Positions 1 through 11,462 of a stretch of 64,000 nucleotides of DNA are shown here, in pieces; the first letter of the stretch is position 1; every line of letters starts with the position of its first letter. Both the position numbers and the translations under genes were made by a program. A model generated the notes under the pieces. That model made no database searches, was not told the DNA's origin, and saw only the letters and a list, made by a program, of their open reading frames with translations. This DNA is from Sinohyriopsis cumingii (lineage: Eukaryota > Mollusca > Bivalvia > Unionida > Unionidae), in the NCBI GenBank assembly GCA_028554795.2, contig CM068841.1:22625308-22689307 (forward strand), given 5' to 3'.

Positions 1-330
1 AGTACTGGTGGCTTGTTTAAAGTGTCACTATGCAGTACTGTCATTTTCAGCCATTGTGTATGAGATGCGGCCAGAGTACGATGAGAGATTGCGAAATCTA
101 TGTTAGTGCTTATTGTAAGCGCACGTGTCCGTGTGTGTGTCTGTGTGTGTGTATGTGTGTGTGTGTGTGTGTGTGTGTAAGAATGAAAGTTAGTTCGATT
201 GTGTTCTACCGTCAATTTACATTAAAATTCAATATGTTATAATAAACCGATTTTCATGTCACTGAGCATAAGTGTATTTGTTAATGCATAACGAGGTCGA
301 GTGGGTGGAATTAGATTGGTGATACAAAAT
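1..330 (+). repeat. Dispersed repeat family R1, copy A
   Basis: The stretch matches 19137-19390 in the same order and orientation. Shared blocks include 'agtactggt', 'taaagtgt', 'atgcagta', 'tcattttc', 'gccatt', 'cgattgtgtt', 'aaaccgattttcatg' and 'ctgagcat'. The copies differ by many substitutions and small gaps, so the duplication is old. The (GT)n tract at 127-178 is private to this copy. No coding capacity is visible, and the family class is unknown. Confidence 0.6.
127..178 (+). repeat. (GT)n microsatellite
   Basis: Near-pure GT dinucleotide run interrupted by single C and A substitutions, lying inside dispersed repeat R1 copy A. Confidence 0.95.
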
Positions 331-1700
331 ATATTTATTTATGCAATGCAAGTTTTGGAGAAGAATGTTTGGTGTGAATCTTTGGTGGCAAGAATCGACA
401 AGTATATGTTCAATAAAACAGAAATAATAATGCTTTAAAACATCAAACACCAATTTATTTTCAGAAACATTTTTCCTTTATGACATACCCCGAAGAAAAA
501 AGACAATTAAACGAATTTAGAAAATACTGTTGTGTATATTTAATTTGCATTGTTTGTTACTTTTCTCATTCATTATATGCTATGGGTTATGCAAAATTGT
601 ATTTTTAGCTGGCCTTGTCCAAAATCATATTCATTGTCTACCTGACCAGAATAATTAATTTGTTATATTATTCTGTAAACAATTAACACATAGCTGATAT
701 TTTCTCTATGAGTGTGGGTTGAATAATATGATCATTATCACTAGAAGTAAATATTTATTTTGGTCTGAGTCAAGTAAATTGGGTTTGCCATATTTTTTTA
801 TCATAATTTTAGTAACATAATCTTCAAGAATGGAAGTTTCTATTAAGCAATAGTTTTGTTTAGAAAATGCCAGTCGTGGCCTTGGTAAAGTAGTGGGCTT
901 TATAATCTTATTACTCAGAAAATTGTTTAATCGTGCAATAAGATATTGAGGCAGAATCATTTGTTGTGCTCAGGTTTTGACTTGGGCTGAAATTATTTAA
1001 TTCAAATATTCTTCCCTGGAAATACAACGTGCTCTATAACATTCTTGAAAAGACACCTTAATTGGAAATTCTAGTGAATTCAAATAAGGAAATCTTGGCT
1101 TAATTACTGGGATTCAACAAAAGACTGTTGGCACATCATTACAATTCAGGCCATTGTTACAATAGTACATTAGAGACCTCAGGTCACTACAGGCAAATCA
1201 AAACCTCCAGCTTTGGAAATTATTTGAAATAACACTAAAGTTTATTCAGAACTTTATTCATTAGGAGTTGTGTTAAAAATTCTATGATAGTCTGGGATTT
1301 AATCTGCAATATTGTAATACCGTGAATTATTTTTACATTTTCACTTCCGTTTAATAGGGAAAGAAATTAATGTTGAACTTTACAAAACTTGTTTATTTAT
1401 TGCTCTTTTCTGTAATTTATTTTAAGACCAAAGAGTCGTAATGCTTACAAATGCATTTGGTAGTAGCAAGGTTTATTGGAGCCATACTTTGGTAACAAAT
1501 TGGTACATTTGTTTATACCTTTTGCATATCTATGTTTACTTAAGTAAACTGTCGCACCTGCAAAATCGTGCAATTTATTCATGTAATTTATTAATGTATT
1601 TGATTTTGATAACTTTGAACTAGAAAATTCAGTATCATTATTATGAGATAATACTCCGTTTGGCAGGAATGATGCAGTGATAACCATCAGCTTTTTTTGG

Positions 1701-1705
<5 letters not shown>
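331..1705. other. AT-rich stretch, no gene recognised
   Basis: Only short random open frames (84 codons or fewer) with no family resemblance. No tRNA, SINE head or inverted repeat was noticed. Confidence 0.5.

Positions 1706-1782
<77 letters not shown>
1706..1782. repeat. (TA)n microsatellite
   Basis: About 38 uninterrupted TA units. The Ile-Tyr repeat peptides seen in frames through it are artefacts. Confidence 0.97.
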
Positions 1783-1785
<3 letters not shown>

Positions 1786-1965
1786 GGATCTCCATAAAGA
1801 TAAACTAAATATTTTAACCACAAGCACTGTTAAAGTCAGTGAACTGGGCGTTAGACACTAGTTGCAAATATTTCAAAATTGTTAGAGCTGCCTCAGTAGT
1901 GTTGTGATATACTCTTGTGTTGTCACCCTTTAAGCAGCAGTCCTAATAGGTCACAGACAACCCTT

Positions 1966-1969
<4 letters not shown>

Positions 1970-2032
<63 letters not shown>
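1970..2032. repeat. (TA)n microsatellite
   Basis: About 31 TA units, preceded by 'ttagaga' and followed by 'ctgatgtc'. Confidence 0.97.
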
Positions 2033-2033
<1 letters not shown>

Positions 2034-2877
2034 TGATGTCAAAATATCATCAACTCCCGAATAAATTAAATAGAAAGATATCACGTTCCAAGACGAGTTA
2101 TGTTTAAAAAAATATTTTAAAATCTTCAGTTTAACAGCGATCAGCATCTGCCTTACAGCAGATCACTTTTTCATGTTAACATTGCTCACTAATAGATACA
2201 TAAATCTAATAATTCCCGTGTAAAAAAAATATCAGTGATTTAAGATAAAGATCTATTCTCTGAGCATGTATTCAACGTAGTACTAATGTCAGTACTTAAC
2301 ATATCCAGATGTCCAGTCGTGGCTATCAAAACCTAACTAGAAAAATATTATTTTTCTAAACAATTTTTATTGAAATGGCAAAGTTGTAGAGTATTAAGCA
2401 AATTATACCCATCCCGACTCGATTATCTGTTCCGTTAATGCACTGTAAAATGCAAGCATGCTTCAATACAGTCGATGTATTGGAAAATGTTGAAATTTAT
2501 GTAAAATACCAGCAAAACATATTCCATAAAACTTTCTTTTAAATAAAGCCTCTCTGACACAATTAAAGCAAAACCATGCAAGAGCGTAAACTCCCACCGT
2601 ACCGCTTCCACCCCAACTCACACAAAATTACTGACAGGGCGGGCCCAATCGAGTCCCGCGCACACAGGCTCACAGGTACCCAGCGCGTTAGTAAATTTTT
2701 AAAAATATATTCATTGAGAGAAAGTATTTTTAAAGCGATGGAATAACATTTTAAGTTCAATATCATATAAAACCTGTTTAAAGATTATTTCCAAATGCGT
2801 TGCTCACAGGGGCGTAAATCCAGGGGGCACCACCAAAATGATCCAAGTCGGTCCCCGCATTTACCAAGGCCGTTAGT
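2033..2877. other. Intergenic stretch, no gene recognised
   Basis: No coding frame of note. Around 2400-2440, the reverse complement resembles the '...taatg.a...gataa.g..tcgggtg' part of dispersed repeat R1 near 19345-19375, so part of this block may be old inverted R1 material. A moderately GC-rich patch lies at 2585-2690. Confidence 0.4.
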
Positions 2878-2945
2878 GATGGCTGCAAATGACATTACTG
2901 GTAAGTGACACTTTAAAGAAAACAGTACTTCTTTAAGTGACACAG
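2878..2945 (-). repeat. Inverted partial copy of dispersed repeat R1
   Basis: The reverse complement begins 'agtactgttttctttaaag' and continues 'tgtcact...cagtaatgtcattt.cagccat'. It follows positions 1-55 closely. It therefore forms a loose 3-kb inverted pair with copy A, which could be a long-inverted-repeat element end or two independent insertions. Confidence 0.45.
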
Positions 2946-3154
2946 TTGCGTCTAACGAAAAAGCCGGTGGCGACACAGCTAAAATAAAAACTGATTTAAT
3001 GCCATTTCTTTTTTGCTAACGCATTGTGATTTTACTTTCGCTATGTTGAATTTCTTCAACGGTATCAGCCATTTAATGGTGCGTAACGAGCATCGTGCGC
3101 GGAGCATCATGTGAGGCCAGGTTAGCAGGCCAAAACTTTCATCTTCTAGTACAG

Positions 3155-4310
3155 ACCCATCCTTGACGCAAGCTTCTGCGTGGAGAAAACCATGTGACCT
3201 GTGCGACTATGCGATTATCAATTTATAATCTAGCGATCCAGACATCTCGTGTCCATTTCCGTGAGGTCGTTAAAAAACCTCGGAAGTAGTCGTAGATATA
3301 CACATCAATCTGAGGTTTTCTGGTGATTCGCGTCTGGCGCAGCGCACCATGTAAGTTACAACAGCAAAGGCCGACGATATTCCGATTGTGACTTTGTCTC
3401 CTTCCGCCGCAATGTTGTTCCATGTCAACGAAATTAGTTCAGAATATAGTTCTCAATGGCGACGAATTACATTGTATGTTTAGTTTTCGACTTGACAGGA
3501 AAAGGACCATGATGTTCCGACTGTTTATCTACATGTATAGGAACAGACTTCAGAAGTTCCGGTGTTTTCAAAACCGATAACTTCTATTTAGATATTATGA
3601 GGTTGCGGACTATACGCAAGATTCCGTTTCGTCCGAAACTGACGAGATCGACAAGGTGCATAACTACACCCCTGGAAACCTAAGATTTGTCAACCGAAGT
3701 ACTCCAATAAGCATGGCTTATTTCACGTTTTGCAGAAACACACGTTAACATATTTTTACGAAGAATTTTACTTGGTTAAGTAACAATCAAGATACGAATT
3801 ACATTGCCCTTAGCAAGTTATGAAAATAAACAGAGTAATGTGGACAAGTGTTTGGAACTGTTTTGTTACTCTTAACGCACAGACAGGTCCTCCGATTTAG
3901 TCAGCTTAGGTATAATATCCAGTTTGAATCGTCTGATAGCAGAGGCGCTTACTTGGCAGAGTGATTTAAAAAAAAAAGTTTTCAATTCCACATCTAAAGA
4001 ATCAGGTGCTAATATCAGTAATAGGTGTTCCAAAGCAAAGTCTGTAAAAGGACATCTTCGCAAGCCAAATTTCTTATAAGTTAACCTGTAGATAGGTGAA
4101 CATATAGAAACGATGGCTAGCGAAGACGGTAACCGGACTGAAATTGCATCAATAGAACATTGTCTCTATTTTCTCAGTTACAAATAGGATAAACTCTCAA
4201 AAGAATCTTTTTACCAGAATTTTACTTTTTCGTTATCAATCAGGCATGACTCTCCAAAACCATATACTGTATACTCTGTTTATATTCACCCATGTTTAGA
4301 CTGGTTCCCA
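3155..4310 (+). repeat. Dispersed repeat family R2, copy A (interrupted)
   Basis: Two blocks, 3155-3215 and 3965-4310, match 18310-18633 in order. Shared strings include 'ggagaaaac', 'atgtga', 'aaagaatca', 'gtctgtaaaagga', 'ggactgaaatt', 'catcaatagaaca' and 'tagactggtt'. The ~750 bp between the blocks is missing from the other copy, so it is either an insertion here or a deletion there. No coding capacity is seen. Confidence 0.55.
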
Positions 4311-4814
4311 AACGAGTTACTACAGTGAGTCCAATGTAAGTCATATTATTCACTTATTCTAAATAGTGTAAGAAGTTTTATGCAAGTTGACTGACACTAG
4401 AATCTGTTAGTGTTTTATTGTGTTAAGAAACGCTTGCAGAATAGTGTACAGACATTTGTATTTATCAAAGAGAAGGGCATGTGACTACGGCAGCATGTTT
4501 TGTGACAAGTTATTCTGACGGAGTACTGTACGTTTGTAAAGTACCAACGTTGTCTTTACGTTTTCCTTAAAAAAATAGATGGCATTAATTTGTTTCGTTT
4601 AAATTACGGTACTTAAAAAAGCCTCATAAATACTATTCAATAGCTGCATAGGCTGACATTTTATTGTTCTGATATAGTGCAATTAGATTTAGCAAGCGTT
4701 TATGTATGATTTCAGATTAGTCCACTTCATTTCTTTAAACGTAGAGTGGTAGTTTTCTTTGAGAACCGTTTGTCGTCAGTCAACAATGTTTTAATGTTTA
4801 ACTGATGTTGTTGC

Positions 4815-5050
4815 ATAGGGCCTTAAAGGGGACAAACATGCAAAACTGAAATTCGAGCAAACTTCATATATAATTTGCTATATGTATATGGTTCATTTTC
4901 TGAAAATTTGTACCTTTTCTTCTTACTCGTTACGAAGAAATTTATGAAAAACCGATCATCTCTCCCGATCCGTCTTGAATAGAACAACGCGCTTCCCTCC
5001 CCCTGTAAAAATAGCGGGTGTGACGTCATTTGAGACACTGTAAACACGAA
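4815..5050 (-). repeat. Dispersed repeat family R3, minus-strand copy
   Basis: Read on the minus strand, the block starts 'gtctcaaatgacgtcac' and ends 'ttttgcatgtttgtcccctt'. The plus-strand block at 8217-8457 starts and ends with the same motifs. The interior is diverged. Copies in opposite orientation flanking the Penelope-like element suggest a short dispersed element, but I cannot assign a class. Confidence 0.45.
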
Positions 5051-5065
5051 TAGCGGAGAACTCGC

Positions 5066-5438
5066 CCCATGGAGAAATCGCCCTGGGAGAACTCATACCA
5101 GGTGTCAGGAGAAGTCGCCCCATGGTAGTCGGCGAAGTCGCCCCAAGGATCATATATAGAAATTCTGAGATGTCGCCACATGGTTGCTAAGCCTTTATTT
5201 ATTGCTGTTTTTCTTCAACTTAGTAACTTATTAAATGTATAAAATTGGCAATTTTTCAACTTTTCCATTTGATCAACTCCACTTCTGTACTTAACGAAAA
5301 ATAAGTGTTATCTGTCCCTTTTGCTTGCTCTTCAAATCATTAGATGCATTTTATTTGTAAAAATAGAGAGGGTGTAAGCATGATGTGTTGTCTGCAGTTT
5401 TATATATGAAAGGGTTCCAACCTAATAACCTAAGCCAT
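5066..5438 (-). repeat. PLE pseudo-LTR, copy distal to the RT start
   Basis: Aligns with 6996-7344 at high identity with small indels. Shared landmarks are 'aagtcgccccatggtagtcg', 'gcgaagtcgccccaaggatc', 'ttctgagatgtcgccac', 'acttttccatttgatcaact' and 'tccaacctaataac'. The last coding codons of the RT remnant overlap its inner edge. I looked for a hammerhead-ribozyme core (CTGATGA...GAAA), which is known in some PLE terminal repeats, and did not find an intact one. Confidence 0.85.
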
Positions 5439-6795
5439 GATTCGATTGTATTGTGAAAGGAATTACATCTCTCTCTATTTTACATTCTGCTGTGTTTAAA
5501 GCCTCATGTTGAGTAAGATTACGGGCTTTGTTCAGCGCAGAATCAATTATATATGTAGGATAATTTATATTTTGTAAATATGTTTGTAATTTAGTCAACG
5601 AATTTTGTAATTGACATTCATCTAAAATAATGCGTCGGTATCTTTTGGACTGGCTATATGGTATATAGGTTTTACATGACATGGGATGACATGAAGAATA
5701 TTCCACATATTGGTGGATATTAGTTTCCTTGATATGAATATTTGTAGAGACAGTTATCAATATTTTTTTATTACATTTACATCTAAAAATTAAACATGTG
5801 TACTAGATACAGTATAAGTAAATTTAATCGTCGGGTGAAAATTATTTAGGCGATCAATAAATTTTTTCAGTTCTTCAGTTGAATGCTTCCAGATCATAAA
5901 TATGTCATCTAAAAATCTGAACCAAAGAGATGGATTAAACTTTTCGTTTTGAAGAAATCCTTTTCTAATTTACCCATGAAAGGGAAGAGTATGAAGGAGC
6001 CATATTAATACCCATTGACGTACCCATTATTTGTATGTAATTCGTATTATTAAATTGAAAATAATTATTTTCCAAGATAAGTTTTATTATTTTACAAATA
6101 TCTTCACTAGATAGTGTGCTGTTATTAGGATTGTTATCAAGAAAATATTTACACGCTTCAATACCACCTGCATGCGGAATGTTGGTATATAGTGATGTTA
6201 CAGCTAATGATACCAGGACTGAAATTATCAGATAGCTGTGGAATAGACTTCAACTTTTTATTGAAAGTAGTTGTATCTTTAATATATGAAGGAAGTGATT
6301 TCATTAAAGGTTGTAAAACACTATCAATGAATTTGGATAGGTTTTCAGTATATGAATTACAACCTGATATAATGGGTCGTCCTGGAAAATTTAAAGATAA
6401 ATTATGGTCATGAATTTTATGAATTGAGGTGTACGTATGTTAAGAGGGAAAGTATCAAATTCTTCATATACGGAATTATTATTTTTAGTGATCTCATTAA
6501 TGCATGTTGAAATTGTTTATTTAATTTATATTGACGGGTCTTCGATAATATGTTTGTAGTATTTTTCATCATTTAATTGACGTTCAACTTCTTTAAAACT
6601 ATCATCTTGATTCATAATAATAATAACAGTGTTTGACTTATCGTCCTTTTTAATCACTATACTGTTGTCATTCGTTAGATTATATAAAGACTTAATTTCG
6701 TCCTTATAAATATTACTATGATATTGCTTTTTATGATTACCAGTTAATATCTCTTTTGTGATCGCGTTTATATAAAAATCTAAATATGAATCACG
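5405..6795 (-). pseudogene. Penelope-like element reverse transcriptase, broken
   Basis: Several minus-strand frames read in series as a PLE-type reverse transcriptase. Near 6680-6600 there is IVIKKDDKSNTVIIMN, matching the conserved 'IVIKKADKG' region. Near 6400-6330 there is FPGRPIISGCNSYTENLS. Near 6310-6240 there is SLPSYIKDTTTFNKKL. Near 6205-6160 there is TSLYTNIPHAGGIEAC, the hallmark RT block. Near 6030 there is MGTSMGINMAPSY. Near 5920-5900 there is FLDDIFMIW, which carries the catalytic Asp pair. Near 5700-5620 there is SCHPMSCKTYIPYSQSKRYR. Frameshifts occur just before TSLYTN and after MAPSYSS. A TAA interrupts the FLDV block near 5790, and another stop lies near 6525. The longest intact piece is 5422-5760. 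It is non-functional. Confidence 0.9.
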
Positions 6796-6837
6796 TAAAA
6801 GATGATTTAATTCTGTTATTTAAACGTTATCTGGGTG

Positions 6838-6960
6838 ACAAGTTTTGGGGTGACTTCTCCAACCAATTGGGGCGACTTCTGCAACTACTCTGGGGCGACT
6901 TCTCCAGATACATTGGGGTGAGTTCTCCCAGGGCGAGTTCTCCATGGGGCGAGTTCTCCG
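6838..6960. repeat. GGGGCGACTTCTCC motif array inside the PLE
   Basis: About six copies of a 14-bp motif (ggggcgacttctcc or ggggcgagttctcc) separated by 7-15 bp spacers. The same motif occurs inverted in both pseudo-LTRs. 6906-6957 is close to the reverse complement of 6996-7040 plus 5055-5095, so a strong stem-loop can form across 6906-7045. Confidence 0.75.
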
Positions 6961-6995
6961 CATACATGTACACACTGACATTGTTGATAATGAAT

Positions 6996-7344
6996 TATGG
7001 AGAACTCGCCCTGGGAGAACTCATCCCAGGTGTTAGGAGAAGTCGCCCCATGGTAGTCGGCGAAGTCGCCCCAAGGATCATATATACTAATTCTGAGATG
7101 TCGCCACGTGGTTGTTTTAAGGCTTTATTTATTGTTGTTTTTCTTCAACTTAATAACTTATTAAATCTATAAAATGTGCAACTTTTCAACTTTTCCATTT
7201 GATCAACTCCGCTTCTGTACTTAATCCTTTTTGCTCTGCTCTTCAAATCATTAAATGCATTTTAATTGGAAAAATAGAGCGGTGTAAGCATGTGACATCT
7301 GCAGTTTTGTACATGAAAGGGCTCCAACCTAATAACTAAAGTCA
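6996..7344 (-). repeat. PLE pseudo-LTR, copy proximal to the RT start
   Basis: Direct-oriented partner of 5066-5438. The two copies differ by scattered substitutions and short indels (for example, the other copy carries extra bases near 5293-5310), so the element is not recent. Confidence 0.85.
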
Positions 7345-8216
7345 TCCTGAGACGACTTTATGGCATGGACCTCTATAACCCAAAATCGACTCAATTCTTG
7401 CTGACCGTCAATAATCCAAAGGGTTATAGTATGATTTCTCTAACTGTACAATTTAATCTGATTTTTCATTGAGATTTGCTAACCATGGACGAATGATACT
7501 TGAACTCGATAAAAAGCATCACTGACGCTTACTCAGGAAATGCGGTCGCTACCGAGTTCATCATCATGGCTAATGTGCAGAATTCAGACGGTTTCTGAAA
7601 GCTCACATGTACTATGCCCATCATTTAGTTTATTTCTTCTATTTTGTCAGTGTTCGTAATTTTATTATTTCTCAAAAAAACAAACTATTTAAAGTTTAAA
7701 AAATAAGTTGAAAAATTATTTCACTACTAAATTGCCGATGCACAATAAACATAATTACGTTATTTTATTATATAAAACAATACCATGATCACGCGTACTA
7801 ACGGGATTTTGTTACTTTAAATGCATATTTAAACTGCTCAGCGTACTTGGGACATAGTGAGAAGGTCATCTTTAAAAACAAAATTAAATATCACATTTAC
7901 ATCCTGGACTAGAAGGGGTTTATTACACAACGAGTGGAAAACAGTCTTGAACGTAAGTGTGGAAGATAAATGCACATTCATCCGATGCAGTTACATACAA
8001 AATCAAACGTGCATAATAAATTGATGTTGGAAACATTGAATGAAAAAGCGTAAACATTTCTTTAATGTTATTTCATTTGGTAGATAATTTCTTACTTTTC
8101 AAAGATGGAGAAAAAAAAAGAGTAAAATAATTGAGGATTGTTCCAGAACTGCTATTTTTCACACAATTTAGAGCTGCGCATTGAACCATCTTGTTTCTAC
8201 TTGACACCTCGCTGCA
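7345..8216. other. AT-rich stretch, no gene recognised
   Basis: No open frame with family resemblance and no inverted repeat noticed. Confidence 0.5.
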
Positions 8217-8457
8217 CAAACGGTAATCGTCTCAAATGACGTCACATCCTGTTTGTATGGATGGGAGCTAACAAATTCGGGGCAGGTTCTTTCCGTTTGA
8301 TCTCGGAATACAGGACAATATTTTGTATGAAATGTTTGTGCAAATACAATAGATGCAAAGAAAAAAATAGTCGGGATAGATTATATACACAAACTACTAA
8401 GTATCCTTCTATTTACAATAAAATTGTGCAGGTCGGGTTTTTTGTCCCCTTTAAGAG
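8217..8457 (+). repeat. Dispersed repeat family R3, plus-strand copy
   Basis: Begins 'gtctcaaatgacgtcacatc' and ends 'ttttttgtcccctttaag', mirroring the minus-strand copy at 4815-5050. The 87-codon frame that opens here (from 8261) has no recognisable homology and is probably fortuitous. Confidence 0.45.
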
Positions 8458-8571
8458 AAACTCCCCCTTAACCACACGAGTGATGTTAAACCATCGGAAA
8501 ATAAATACGTTTGTTTTGTTTTAACGGCAGTTTTTTAAAACACATTACGCACTATATCATACCATAGAAAT

Positions 8572-8693
8572 GGTAGCTAAGTGCTTTTCTCAAGGAAACA
8601 CTGAGGCTGCTGATCTGACACAGGCGAGAATCGAACTCACAACCCTTGGATTATATGCCCGACGTTCTACCAGCTGAGTTACAGGCGCTCCCT
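8572..8693 (-). mobile_element. tRNA-derived SINE family C, fragment
   Basis: On the minus strand there is a tRNA-like head with an A-box-like 'taactcagctggtagaa' and a B-box 'gagttcgattctc' that folds a good T-arm. The body follows: 'gatcagcagcctcagtg', then 'cttgagaaaagcactta'. The same head and body recur at 31970-32091. The D-stem and anticodon stem have mismatches and the acceptor stem does not pair, so this is a SINE or tRNA pseudogene and not a functional tRNA gene. Confidence 0.65.
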
Positions 8694-8699
8694 AAATGT

Positions 8700-9560
8700 A
8701 CTCGTGTCTCCAGCTCTAAGAACTTACGACGTAGTAATAATATACTTTTTTGTTAGTTAAATAAAGCATACATAACAAATTAAACCGAAAGTAGCTAACT
8801 GAAAAGTTTTTGGGTGTAAAAACTTGTAAAAGCAGAATTCGGATTTCTGACGATGAAAATTACACCCAAAAAAATCCACACAAAACTTGAATGAAATATG
8901 CGATTTAGTGCGAGCTCGTTTTTGATGTCGAAAATGGTGAAACTGTACATAATAACAGACAGTTTCTCGGCTTAAATATATTACATATACTTAGGATTCA
9001 TTTTTTTCTACCTTGGACAAAATCAAAACAGATGAGATTTTTTGTAAAATCATTATATTTTTGTACAGGGATTTATATAATGAAAACAAATAAACTCTGC
9101 TTGATTCTTGTTCTGATGGTATGTGTTCATAAACAGCCTTGGTGTATAAAAAACAGAACGGGGATTTTTCATAAAGTATTGATCTATAAAAAAAAAAGTA
9201 ATCAGGGTGGTATGGTAATTACAGTTTAAACCAAGCAGATGGACTGCATCCGATGCCCCAAAGTTAGCAAGGTTCTATGTTTTCTTTGAATTCTGCGATG
9301 TCATTTAAATGGGGTGGGTGGGTGGGTTAAGACTTTGTGGACCATTTTGATTTTTTTGTGACTAAATTTTACATAGGATTTATTAGCTGTAGAGAACGTT
9401 AAATGAATATGGCGAAAGTCACAATGAGCAAATATTGCACAGTTCAATTTTTTATACACAAATAACACTGAAGAAACTCGCAAATATTATCATTGGATAA
9501 TAATGTGCTTATATTTAGGTACAGAGCTTCTAAGGGTCTCCAGGAATGAAGAAAAATGTG
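8700..9560. other. AT-rich stretch, no gene recognised
   Basis: Short frames only. A local 'gtgggtgggtggg' run at 9312-9325 is the sole low-complexity feature noticed. Confidence 0.5.
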
Positions 9561-9564
9561 TTTT

Positions 9565-9708
9565 CCTTTACTGTATTTTAAAACACGTTTGACTCTAGTT
9601 CCATTACTGTATTTTAAAACACGTTTGACTGTAGTTCCATTACTGTATTTTAAAACACGTTTGACTGTAGTTCCTTTACTGTATTTTAAAACACGTTTGA
9701 CTGTAGTT
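9565..9708. repeat. 36-bp minisatellite, 4 copies
   Basis: Four consecutive 36-bp units, each reading 'cc[at]ttactgtattttaaaa' then 'cacgtttgact[cg]tagtt', differing at one or two positions. The unit length is a multiple of three, which is why frames stay open on both strands (for example TVKRVLKYSNG). There is no other evidence for coding. Confidence 0.95.
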
Positions 9709-11422
9709 CCTTGCAATATTTACATGGACACTATCATATATTACAAGTTTTTCAAGATAATAATTGAAGCCTGTAAATGTAACAGGTAATACGACAATTT
9801 TTTCTTGCTAAAGCATGGTGCGTAGGCAACCCTGGACCAGAGACTGCGCGTTTAATATAAATCAAACTGGAAAATGTTAGTATGCAGTTCATACGATTAA
9901 CATTACCATACCGGGAAAAAGTTTCATTAGTTATGGATTCTTTTATGTAAATAATATTCCCAGGGTATTGCCCTGACTTTGGAATAAATCACATTTTGTG
10001 AGAGCCAGCTCAGATGCGTTGCAGAAGTGAATTCGTACATCTATTACACCTACAGGTGGCGTATATGCACTATTGACAGTTTGGTCCTGTTTCTTTTTTC
10101 TCATTAGCTATGCTCACAGAAACAAAGAAACAATCTTCCGCTGTACAACAATAAATATAATATTTCTGCATTAATCAATTGACGGGAAATGCTCTTTACC
10201 CAATACTGTTTGCGATTTATGCAGACGACAGAGAAACTATATACACATAAAAATAAAGATGTATTGTGCTGGTTTTGGACGCTGACAAACTTCATAAATG
10301 GTACATACTTCTAAACGAAGTCATGAGCCTTTTCGTACACAACACAGATAAGATATATTCTCTGATACACGTCAAGTGCAGAACCAGGTAATTAATATTT
10401 TCAAGGTAACAAAACAACGAGCCATTATATTTATACAACGTACTCAAAGCTTTCGTACTTATGGTCTCTTGCAATGCAGATCGCTTATCTCCTTTATATA
10501 AAAAAAAAACGTAACATGTTTATACCGATGACTCATCACTGTCGTACAAAGTAATCAATGTGTTAGTGAGATAAGTCGATGCCTTTACGCAAAGCATTCA
10601 ACGCGTTGAAATACACGAGGGAGTGGTCAATATATACAGCTAATGGTGGTCTACTGCGAAAAAGCAGTATATTGTGCAATCAAAATATCGAGAGGCTGGC
10701 TGATAATCGAGATTCATTAGCTCACTGTAAGCCCAGTATAGTCCGTTACACAGTAACTAGAACCGATTGCCGGTCCTTCAAATCATTTGCGTACTAAAGG
10801 GGGTGGGGTGGGTGGGCGGACGCGCCAGATATTCTGGGGCGCTAAATCAGCTGATAAAAATTAGATTGCAGGTAAATCGTTGACTGGCCATCAACGTCTC
10901 CACGCGCGCCATTTACCGTTAGTACGTAACTGCTTAAAATGACACTCTTATTTCTTTTTTTTCCCCTTTTCTTATTAAACTGAGAAACAGAAGAGTTTGT
11001 TTTCAGTGCTATCATTCTAAATTCTTCTAAATCTTCAGGAATGTGAATTAAAATTGTCACTTTACGAATAGGTAGTCGTTCATGTGTACATTTTCAAACA
11101 GACAAGTTATATGACGTTATCAATGGAATTCAACCAATCAACAATCCCTGACTCATTCGAGTAGCGTACCGACTCGGTTTATTATTCATTTAGGCCTTTG
11201 ACTCTGATAATGAACACCATTTTTGTTTTGGAATTAAATATTCATTGCTAATAACATGCTGAAATGTATTCCCAAGATTTCCAGTATTAACTTTCCGAGT
11301 TGTTATATTATAAGGCAAATTGCGAACTGTAAGGCAAGACGAAGGGCACGATCCGAGGAAACCAAATGTTTTCACCCCACAGGAAACGGATGTCTAGCAA
11401 GGAATGACCCGTGTGTTACAAT
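9709..11422. other. Intergenic stretch, no gene recognised
   Basis: Short random frames only. 10795-10850 is a G-rich patch ('gggggtggggtgggtgggcgg'). Confidence 0.45.
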
Positions 11423-11462
11423 TATAAATAGCGCCTGTAATCTGCGTGAACGATGGTCAGTC
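11423..11462 (+). promoter_or_regulatory. Possible core promoter (TATA plus Inr-like)
   Basis: TATAAATA at 11423-11430 is followed by the initiator-like TCAGTC at 11457-11462, inside a locally GC-richer stretch. The TATA-to-initiator spacing is a few bases longer than usual. No downstream coding exon was recognised on the plus strand, so this may be chance. Confidence 0.15.

Larger units (their letters stand above)
5066..7344 (-). mobile_element. Decayed Penelope-like retroelement (PLE) with direct pseudo-LTRs
   Basis: Read on the minus strand, the order is: pseudo-LTR (7344-6996), a short region with repeated 'ggggcgacttctcc' motifs in both orientations (6960-6838), a reverse-transcriptase-like coding region broken by frameshifts and stops (6795-5405), and a second pseudo-LTR in the same orientation (5438-5066). 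Direct terminal repeats around a Penelope-type RT are a known feature of this class. The coding region ends just after the RT thumb-like part, and I see no GIY-YIG endonuclease domain. The copy is internally truncated or an endonuclease-lacking derivative, and certainly inactive. Confidence 0.85.

Noticed and set aside
1445..1823. Ile-Tyr repeat proteins here and at 18112-18363, 29869-30397 and 58544-58786
   Set aside because: Translations of (TA)n, (GT)n and (GA)n microsatellites.
6786..7172. 128-codon plus-strand frame across the PLE leader and pseudo-LTR
   Set aside because: Antisense to the element and built largely of the 14-bp motif and terminal repeat. Not a gene.
8572..8693. Functional tRNA gene on the minus strand
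   Set aside because: The T-arm is good, but the D-stem and anticodon stem carry mismatches, the acceptor stem does not pair and U33 is lost. The same head plus body recurs at 31970-32091, so it is a SINE fragment.
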